A stretch of DNA of 20,437 nucleotides from Prevotellaceae bacterium UBA1075 (lineage in GTDB: Bacteria; Bacteroidota; Bacteroidia; Bacteroidales; Bacteroidaceae), in the NCBI GenBank assembly GCA_002316015.1, contig DCCS01000044.1, positions 1-20,437 of the forward strand. Direction: 5' to 3'. Shown here piece by piece: positions 14,607-20,437 of this stretch (position 1 is the stretch's first letter; every line of letters starts with the position of its first letter). The position numbers and the translations under genes are program-made. The notes under the pieces were generated by a model, which searched no databases, was not told the DNA's origin, and was given only the letters and a program-made list of their open reading frames with translations.

Positions 14607-15996
14607 ATATCACCTCTCCATTCTTATATAACTTGCCTTCAAAGATACCATTGCCTCTCCCCGTGGCGCCTCCCAGGGGAAGCAAGCCCACACACAGGTC
14701 ACGGAGGCTCTGCTCAAATGCCTCACGCACATCATCCTCCTCAAGAGCATCCCTGTGCACAAGTATCTCCATCTTGAAAGAGCAGGCCTTGCCGTACACG
14801 GTCTTCTCCTGGAAGAGCGCGCCATTGATGGTGCCGCCTGTGAAGTAGTCAATCTTGTTGTGGTAGAAAACCTTGGTGTCCTGCACTGGCAGGAAGACAT
14901 CACCCAGCAGGACATTTCCTCGCCTGGGAGCATTCACCGGGGCCTTGTCCCCTGCCGCTTCCTCATTCTCCCCCGCTGCACACCCGAAGAGTTTTCGCAC
15001 TGCCGCATTGCGGACACCAACATAATCAGAAACCTTGTCTATTTCGTCCGCATAATGTCCCTTCCTCTTGTTATAATGGTAAGCCGTGCGATGGGACAAC
15101 GCTCCTTTTACAGAGGATGCGGGGATAAGAACTTGCCTCTCCTCAAATTTGGGCTTATCACCATCCCATGTGACTACGGCCTCAACTACAGGCACGCTAT
15201 CCGCATCATCATCGCCCATCCCGGAGCCAATGAGGAAGAAATCCCTTGGACGAAGATCCAACTGGTACTGCACCCAATCCTGAGAGACGCTGCCAGGGTT
15301 CTCCCTGGGCTGAAACTTGCTCCACGCCTTATCCTCGTTCAAGTTGGAGGACTTTTCCTGATATTTTTGCAGGTCTGCCTCTTGGCTCAAATCAAGAAAG
15401 GCACAATCACAACGCACGGCTGTCAACTGGCCGTACCCGCGCCGGGTGCCACCGCCCACCCGGAACGAGGTCTGGTGTATTCTCGAAAGCACGTTCTCAA
15501 AATCTGCTTCCTGGTCTTTGTCCGACACGACTTCCAGTTCGAACACAAAGCGTGTTCCCTGGAACACTACCTCATTGTCAAACTTGCCTGCGTCCTCTGC
15601 CACGCCCGTATGTCCTATCCGCACATGCTGGCGCACGCAGAGTTCCTGGTAATGGCTGTAAAAGGGAGAATCCCAGTCTATATTCTGTATTCCGTCCAGG
15701 ACTTCACCTTTCTCGCCCACCATGACGGCATCTGTAAAGACAGCCCTCGAACCACGGCCACCTTTCCTGTCGTGATAGCCGAAGATATTGCTGTCATCGT
15801 CCTTCAACTCCAGGGAGTGGCGTATCACTCCCGCCAAAGAAGTGGCCGGGATGTAAGGCAAACCGTTGACGTCCCTTATGACTGGGGAGTCGGTCTGCAT
15901 GTCCGACATGCCGCTTCCCACGGCTATGGGGGTTGAAGCCTCCAGCACTATCCTTGCGATATGCCGGTATCTGTATTTTGTTTCTTTCCTGTTCAT
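14587..15996 (-). CDS. Fused double Cas7 (Csm3-like RAMP-RAMP)
   Basis: Two Cas7/Csm3-like domains lie in one 469-residue chain. Domain 1 (about 12-205) has TDSPVIRD with Asp36, which aligns with the catalytic Asp33 of Streptococcus Csm3. It continues with LPYIPATSLAGVIRHSLE and the glycine-rich GGGTRRGYGQL. Domain 2 (about 240-458) repeats the plan: DADSVPVVE with Asp266 in the matching place, VLIPASSVKGALSHRTAY, and PLGGATGRGNGIFEG. The backbone subunits bind the crRNA and each intact aspartate cuts target RNA at 6-base steps. Fusion of Cas7 units is known in type III-D variants and type III-E. The gene overlaps csx10 by 4 bases. A loop of about 20 residues rich in Ala, Glu and Gly (340-358) precedes the thumb region of domain 2. 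Confidence 0.87.
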   Translation of the reverse strand: MNRKETKYRYRHIARIVLEASTPIAVGSGMSDMQTDSPVIRDVNGLPYIPATSLAGVIRHSLELKDDDSNIFGYHDRKGGRGSRAVFTDAVMVGEKGEVLDGIQNIDWDSPFYSHYQELCVRQHVRIGHTGVAEDAGKFDNEVVFQGTRFVFELEVVSDKDQEADFENVLSRIHQTSFRVGGGTRRGYGQLTAVRCDCAFLDLSQEADLQKYQEKSSNLNEDKAWSKFQPRENPGSVSQDWVQYQLDLRPRDFFLIGSGMGDDDADSVPVVEAVVTWDGDKPKFEERQVLIPASSVKGALSHRTAYHYNKRKGHYADEIDKVSDYVGVRNAAVRKLFGCAAGENEEAAGDKAPVNAPRRGNVLLGDVFLPVQDTKVFYHNKIDYFTGGTINGALFQEKTVYGKACSFKMEILVHRDALEEDDVREAFEQSLRDLCVGLLPLGGATGRGNGIFEGKLYKNGEVIYGKENR

Positions 15997-17528
15997 TTCG
16001 CTTTCCTCGCTATTTTGGCCATCTCAGACGCCAGGTTTACCAATGCCTTGCAGCACAAAAACTTGTCATTATACGTTGCTTCTTCCTTATGTGCGGCTTT
16101 AAGAAAACCCTCCAGATTATCTTTTCGCTGCGATTTCTTCCACCGCTCGGCAGCGACACCATGCTCGAGATAACCCTCCTTTTCCTTGAACAGTTCCTCG
16201 TGAATTGCCTCATAGGTTCTCTTCTGCATGGCTATGCTGCGTATCGTACCCCATTGCGAGGCAAACTGCTCAGATGAAAAGCGGCTCTTGTTTTTGGCGA
16301 CGAAGTCATTGACCCTCCCGTAAATGAACCGCTGGGCTTTCTGCTCCTGCCGACATCTCCCGAGATACTTCAGCAAGGGAGTGTCCCCTGGGTTTTGGGA
16401 CTCTGAATTGCCTTTGGTCTCCTCTTGCCCACCTTGTTTCTCTGTGCCTTTATCGAAAGAGAGCACAGACAGGCCATTCTTCCCATCTTGAGCCTGCAAG
16501 AACGAGGGGTTGTAAATGACCTTGCCAAAGCCCTCGTTATTATATACCCCCACATACCTTGACTCGAATGAGTAGGATTCGGGAGCATGGTTCAACTCCA
16601 CCACAAAGACGCTGCCCTTTTCAATACCCATGCGGTCGGCATCTCTCGCACCCCGCTTGCCATTCCAGGGGGCATACTGGAAGGTGCGTACTTGCGAACG
16701 CGTCCAGTCTATCTTGCCTTTCTCGATGCCCAAATCCTTGGCAGCGGGCTGCAGCGTGAGTTCACCTTGGCCGTCCAGGAAAATCAGCCTCCCATCGGCA
16801 TAGACGGTGGCATAATTATTGTCCTTCTTCGTCTCGTTGTCCTTCTTGGTAAAGCATTGGCCACTGGAAGAATTCTCCATGTAACTCTCCGCCTCCGAGA
16901 TTTTGACACGTCCATACTGCGCAGTACGGGAACGGCCAATGTACCTCTCTCCACACAGATACTTCTCAATGACCTCTGCCAAGTCATCCTCATCCAGCTC
17001 TACGTCAAAGAAGAATGTCGCCCCCTTGGACAAAGACTCGTAGCCAAACATCTTCTCGTCCTCGGAACGTCTCTTATCGCGGTCATACGCCGACTTTAGC
17101 GCGAAGGACTTGTTCAAGACAACTGATGAGACATTGTTGTCTTCACCGAAAGCATAAAACCCTGTCCTGCACTGCTTCAGTTGCTGAGGACATCCGCCAT
17201 TCTCCTTGTCCTGTTCCCTCTCGTAAATATGGCGAACATAGCAGGCTTCCGCGATGCTCTTCATCTTGGGGTAATACAAGGAGGCTGGGATACGCAGGGT
17301 ACGCATTTCGTCAGCCGCTGCTGGATGTGCATCCCCGAAACGAACCTTTCCGCTATGGAATATCTTCCATGCCACTTGGTTGTCCAGTTCGCCATAATGT
17401 GCTGCCACGATACCCAGGAAAGTGCTGCCTGGAATAAAGTCGAGCGTGCTGTTGTTGCCCTCGGTAGCAGCCTTTTGGTTCAGAACCACATCGGACAGCA
17501 GTTCGCACTTGAATTTCAAAGTCTTCAT
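15993..17528 (-). CDS. csx10: Csx10-type Cas5 subunit of type III-D complex
   Basis: This RAMP protein of 511 residues fits Csx10, the Cas5-like subunit that holds the crRNA 5' handle and marks subtype III-D. Landmarks are FIPGSTFLGIVAAHYG (31-46), the YIGRSRTAQYGRVKI glycine/arginine loop (about 195-210), and a second glycine loop near 340 (RYVGVYNNEGFGKVIY). After it comes a low-complexity Gly/Glu/Gln linker (about 370-395). The final 120 or so residues are helical and include RFSSEQFASQWGTIRSIA. Other Csx10 proteins, as I recall, also have an SQWGxLR-like element. It overlaps both neighbours by 4 bases. The helical tail is one of three places where a Cas11-like bundle could hide. Confidence 0.8.
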   Translation of the reverse strand: MKTLKFKCELLSDVVLNQKAATEGNNSTLDFIPGSTFLGIVAAHYGELDNQVAWKIFHSGKVRFGDAHPAAADEMRTLRIPASLYYPKMKSIAEACYVRHIYEREQDKENGGCPQQLKQCRTGFYAFGEDNNVSSVVLNKSFALKSAYDRDKRRSEDEKMFGYESLSKGATFFFDVELDEDDLAEVIEKYLCGERYIGRSRTAQYGRVKISEAESYMENSSSGQCFTKKDNETKKDNNYATVYADGRLIFLDGQGELTLQPAAKDLGIEKGKIDWTRSQVRTFQYAPWNGKRGARDADRMGIEKGSVFVVELNHAPESYSFESRYVGVYNNEGFGKVIYNPSFLQAQDGKNGLSVLSFDKGTEKQGGQEETKGNSESQNPGDTPLLKYLGRCRQEQKAQRFIYGRVNDFVAKNKSRFSSEQFASQWGTIRSIAMQKRTYEAIHEELFKEKEGYLEHGVAAERWKKSQRKDNLEGFLKAAHKEEATYNDKFLCCKALVNLASEMAKIARKAK

Positions 17529-18148
17529 TTTCCGCCCTCCTCTTCTATTTTGAAATCACACCTGCCCAAGCCACGGTTGCGCTTCTGGCCAAGGCGCTTA
17601 ATCAGGCCCAGGCTCTTCGCCATCACCTCGCCCATGTTCATCACCTCGCCCTTGCCCTCCGGCACGTCCGTGATTTCACCATGCAGGGTGCAGGGAACCA
17701 CCACCTCCATGCTGCGCAGGCTGTGCTCCCGGGCTGTCCCGTCATCACCAATGGCCGTTGTGGTGAGCTTGCGATACAGGTACTTCTGTAATTTTCCCTT
17801 TATGATTGACTCATATTCCACCTCAGACAAAACCGCATCCGTGAAATGGCAACACCCTGCAGTCTTGCCTTCTGTGCCGAAGCACTTCTCTATGATGCCG
17901 TGCGATTGGGTGGCACCCGCCTCTGCGTCCCCGTCTGTTGACTTCTGGGCGGGCGGAAGGAACTGGACATAATTCTCCACAGCCTCCCTCACAAGTCCCT
18001 TCACGGTCTTGCCTGGCAGGAAAGGCATTCCATTAAAGTCCTTGACCACCAGTTCATCCACGTCCGCCCCGGCCGAGGTGCCCGAACCACAATGCCATTG
18101 GGAGAAGAACTCTATCTTGTATTTGACTGTCATAACCTGTTTCTTCAT
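17525..18148 (-). CDS. Cas7 (Csm3-like) RAMP backbone subunit
   Basis: This 207-residue single-domain RAMP protein lies between cas10 and csx10. The N-terminal strand is followed by GSGTSAGADVDELVVKD, where Asp31 takes the place of the catalytic aspartate of Csm3. Next is MPFLPGKTVKGLVREA, the conserved PGxxxKGxxR helix start. The C-terminus has a glycine/arginine loop (LGQKRNRGLGRCDF). It should be a repeated backbone subunit binding crRNA and cutting target RNA. It overlaps cas10 and csx10 by 4 bases each. Confidence 0.87.
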   Translation of the reverse strand: MKKQVMTVKYKIEFFSQWHCGSGTSAGADVDELVVKDFNGMPFLPGKTVKGLVREAVENYVQFLPPAQKSTDGDAEAGATQSHGIIEKCFGTEGKTAGCCHFTDAVLSEVEYESIIKGKLQKYLYRKLTTTAIGDDGTAREHSLRSMEVVVPCTLHGEITDVPEGKGEVMNMGEVMAKSLGLIKRLGQKRNRGLGRCDFKIEEEGGK

Positions 18149-19626
18149 TTGGTTTCCTGATTGTTTATTGTCAGCAAAGAAAGCACATCGTATGCGGGCG
18201 AGAACTTCGGTTCTTGTCCTACTCTTGCCACCATTCCTGTCACATCCGAGAAAAGTTCTCTTTTGTCATCGCTATAGATTTGCTCCACCCGCTTTGCCTT
18301 TTGCTCTGCAACTCCTTTGTCCTCAAACATGAGTGTCATCCATTCGCGTGCGGCTGTCTTGACGGGATTGTTCTCTTCCTTGGCCAACTCACCCGCTTTC
18401 TCACAGAGGCGCTGTATCGTCCATCGGCCTGCTTGCCCCGTGAGATAATAAGGGCCAAAACAGAAAGAGCAATCCGACGCAGGAGCCAATTCCTTCCTCT
18501 TTATAGTTTCATAATCCTCCACGAAACTGCTCTGCACCTTGTGGAACATCAGGCAGGACGGGATCTTGCCGCCATTGGCATTCTTCATCTCATCTGACTT
18601 CGCGTCCTTCTTCGCGACTCCGCACAAAGTCTCAGCCAAACTGTAGCCATAATAGAAGGGGTAGGACGACTTGATGAACGCAATACCCGCACAGGCCGAT
18701 AATGAATCGCCTATATGACTCTTGCTATTCTCCTCAAATGCCTTGAGATAATGCCGGACAAACGGGATTGCCAAATCCGCGCGGCAAATGACGGTCAGGT
18801 CATCCCCGCCTATCACCACAGGGCGGATCCACAGATGCCCGTCCTCACCCTTGCCATTGACTTCCTTGCAGGCGGACTGGGCGGACAGTCGGGTGGCTTC
18901 ATCCAATTTGCGCGAGAACCTACTCATTTCATCTGGAGACTTGCCCTTTTTCGCGACAACCTCACCAAGGCCGTTTCCATCGGCATGTATGATGGCTATC
19001 CAGTCGTTCTTCTGTGTCATGCTGCTTATGTCGCAGTTCTCGTAAACTTGCCGGGGAGTGACTTCCCCTTTTCCCCCATACAACTTTTCGTACAGGCTAT
19101 ACCTTGCTTTGCCATCTACGATACCCTGCTTCGCGCGACAGCCCTCGTCTGTCAAATCACCCTGCTTACATTCTACCGCAGGCAAGCCCGTCCTGGGGGA
19201 GCGCGCCATGGCCATCAGCCCACTTACAAGACTCTTGGCTTGCTTGTTGCGCTGGGCTCGCAGCCTCTTCTCCAGTTCGTCAGAAGCGTCTTTGTAATTC
19301 TCATTCTCCATCTCCACAACAGCCTGGCTGACCGTTATGCCGGGTGCCTTCTCCATGACATGCTTGGGGTAAGAAAGAACAACCCTTTTCAAAATATCTT
19401 CATCCGAGAATATGCACTTCACGTTTCCTGCCGCTTGCACGACTGGTTCCACTCCAGCTTTTGATTCTCCTTCTACTGTCCCCGTAATCTCGTTGAAAAC
19501 ACAGGTACACGCCTGCTCCACCAGTTCACTGGCACCTACTATATCTTTCAGTTTGTCAGTCTGAAAGATAAAGCCTTGGATGCCTTGGACTGCCGCCCCA
19601 TACAGCCATTTCTTCTTGTTTGCCAT
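18145..19626 (-). CDS. cas10: Cas10, short form without HD nuclease domain
   Basis: Cas10 is the large subunit that makes cyclic oligoadenylate when the complex binds target RNA. The chain has 493 residues, short for Cas10, and starts directly with IQGFIFQTDKLKDIVGASELV (16-36), a segment typical of Cmr2/Cas10. No N-terminal HD domain is present. The cyclase palm shows HADGNGLG (214-221) and the intact GGDD (Gly273-Asp276, in VIGGDDLTVIC). Cys153, Cys163 and a CSFC pair further on may bind zinc. Absence of the HD domain is usual in type III-D and means this Cas10 should not cut DNA itself; defence would depend on Cas7 RNA cleavage and the two CARF effectors. It is the first gene of the operon, about 63 bases after the predicted transcription start. 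Confidence 0.94.
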   Translation of the reverse strand: MANKKKWLYGAAVQGIQGFIFQTDKLKDIVGASELVEQACTCVFNEITGTVEGESKAGVEPVVQAAGNVKCIFSDEDILKRVVLSYPKHVMEKAPGITVSQAVVEMENENYKDASDELEKRLRAQRNKQAKSLVSGLMAMARSPRTGLPAVECKQGDLTDEGCRAKQGIVDGKARYSLYEKLYGGKGEVTPRQVYENCDISSMTQKNDWIAIIHADGNGLGEVVAKKGKSPDEMSRFSRKLDEATRLSAQSACKEVNGKGEDGHLWIRPVVIGGDDLTVICRADLAIPFVRHYLKAFEENSKSHIGDSLSACAGIAFIKSSYPFYYGYSLAETLCGVAKKDAKSDEMKNANGGKIPSCLMFHKVQSSFVEDYETIKRKELAPASDCSFCFGPYYLTGQAGRWTIQRLCEKAGELAKEENNPVKTAAREWMTLMFEDKGVAEQKAKRVEQIYSDDKRELFSDVTGMVARVGQEPKFSPAYDVLSLLTINNQETK

Positions 19627-19695
19627 CTTTGTCTCATTTAGGTTAAAGCCACAAGAAAATGCGGTTTTCCTGCAACTACAGTGTTATTAAGAATA

Positions 19696-19727
19696 CGAAA
19701 TTACATTTTTTCTTGTGAAAAAACAAA
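19696..19727 (-). promoter_or_regulatory. Promoter of the cas operon
   Basis: On the minus strand TTTG (19727-19724) is followed after 20 bases by TAATTTCG (19703-19696), one mismatch from the Bacteroidota -7 box TAnnTTTG. The region between is A-rich. Transcription would start near 19689 and reach the cas10 ATG after about 63 bases. It is the only good promoter I see ahead of the 13 tightly spaced genes. Confidence 0.65.
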
Positions 19728-20076
19728 TCGACACGGGTTTTACCGATTGTCGTGAACCACTATGAGCCAAAAGGGGCGTATTGGGTTAACGCACACACAC
19801 AATCTTCACAATGAACAAAATTATCCATCAACAATGCCAAACGCAGTATCCCTTGCACATGCCACGAAGTCAGGGCTGAGCCCTTACTGTTCTGTCTCAA
19901 AGAGTTCTGCTATAAGATCAACCGAAGATGTTTCGGCTTCCTCCATTTTGAAAGGTGGGGAACCTGCGCATTTACCAATAGAAAGGGCTTCAAACATCGA
20001 ATTTGCAGACTTGGATGATTGCGGGTATCCGTGTTTGGGTTTTAGTGGCCGGGGACAACAGATTTACTCAAAAAGT
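19728..20076. other. Intergenic stretch without a recognisable gene
   Basis: About 350 bases between the cas promoter and the tandem repeat. A plus-strand open frame at 19762-20106 (114 codons) has no familiar motif and runs into the repeat. A minus-strand frame ending at 19884 contains a short stretch (MEEAETSSVDLIAELFETEQ) that looks protein-like but has no upstream continuation beyond a stop near 20065. Either could be a leftover of a mobile element; I cannot support a call. Confidence 0.5.
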
Positions 20077-20437
20077 CCATTGAAGCACCACTTCCCCCAC
20101 CCATGAAGTACTACTCCACCCAGCCATGGAGTACTACTTCCCCAAGCCATGGAGTACTACTCCACCCAGCCATGAAGTACTACTCCACCCGGCCATGAAG
20201 TACTACTCCACCCGGCCATGGAGTACTACTTCCCCCAGCCATGAAGTACTACTCCACCCAGCCATGAAGTACTACTCCACCAAGCCATGGAGTACTACTC
20301 CACCAAGCCATGAAGTACTACTTCCCCAAGCCATGAAGTACTACTTCCCCAAGCCATGAAGTACTACTTCCCCCAGCCATGAAGTACTACTCTACCCAGC
20401 CATGAAGTACTACTTCCCCAAGCCATGAAGTACTACT
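20077..20437. repeat. 23-base tandem repeat (VNTR), open at window end
   Basis: Fourteen full copies of a 23-base unit run from 20101 to 20422, followed by 15 bases of another. A degenerate 24-base copy at 20077-20100 precedes them. The unit begins CCATGAAGTACTACT and ends in a C-rich CC(A/C)(A/C/G)G-like tail. Bases 5-17 of the unit form a near-perfect inverted repeat around a central C (GAAGTA-C-TACTTC or GGAGTA-C-TACTCC). A 23-base period is not a multiple of three, so the proline-rich open frame at 20126-20359 is a by-product. No gene is seen in it. Confidence 0.95.

Noticed and set aside
14755..15936. 393-codon plus-strand open frame opposite the double Cas7.
   Set aside because: Shadow frame; both RAMP domains read cleanly on the minus strand.
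4363..19626. Search for a reverse transcriptase (alone or fused to Cas1 or Cas6).
   Set aside because: No YxDD-type polymerase motif in an RT context was seen in any accepted gene; the Prim-Pol is the only polymerase-like protein.
20126..20359. Proline- and tyrosine-rich open frame over the tandem repeat.
   Set aside because: The 23-base period cycles through three frames, giving an open frame by chance; no start context or continuation.

Overview
The window looks like a defence island from a member of the Bacteroidota, probably Bacteroidales. Two intergenic stretches carry the promoter typical of that phylum (TTTG, 20-21 bases, then TAnnTTTG). The CRISPR proteins are also of types common there: Cas6 of the Cas6b kind, TIGR04423, a BT4734-like Prim-Pol, and a Csx1/Csx2 protein with a DxTHG motif. 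Every gene I accept lies on the minus strand, so the window reads biologically from right to left.

Layout in transcription order. At 20077-20437 is a 23-base tandem repeat (14 full copies plus a partial one) that continues past the window end. About 370 bases follow with no recognisable gene, then a promoter at 19696-19727. This drives a 13-gene operon covering 19626-4363 with almost no gaps. (1) The effector module of a type III-D CRISPR system comes first: a short Cas10 with an intact GGDD but no HD domain, a single Cas7, a Csx10-type Cas5, a fused Cas7-Cas7, a TIGR04423 protein, a 765-residue TIGR03986 RAMP protein and Cas6. (2) Two cyclic-oligoadenylate effectors follow: a Can2/Card1 nuclease (CARF plus PD-(D/E)xK) and a Csx1-like CARF-HEPN ribonuclease with an extra C-terminal domain. 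(3) An unusual adaptation module ends the operon: an SF1B RecD/Dda-like helicase, Cas1, a CRISPR-associated primase-polymerase and Cas2 with a 65-residue N-terminal extension.

Beyond cas2 a second promoter (4283-4315) drives a two-gene type II restriction-modification operon: a PD-(D/E)xK endonuclease resembling TdeIII/MjaII and a C5-cytosine methyltransferase. After a roughly 440-base non-coding stretch, the likely leader, comes a CRISPR array of 20 identical 37-base repeats and 19 spacers (1-1412) that is cut by the window start.

Inferred working: crRNAs are transcribed from the minus strand, cut by Cas6 to leave an ATTAAGAC handle, and loaded on the Cas10-Csx10-Cas7 complex. Target RNA is cut by Cas7 subunits and triggers Cas10 to make cyclic oligoadenylate. 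That activates Can2/Card1 and the Csx1-like RNase, and the extra domain on the latter may limit the signal. New spacers are captured by Cas1-Cas2, with the Prim-Pol and helicase probably making or processing the DNA to be inserted; no reverse transcriptase is visible. The parts that look least described are the helicase-Cas1-Prim-Pol-Cas2 cassette, the extra domain on the Csx1-like protein, and the absence of a separate Cas11 gene beside several proteins with long helical tails.
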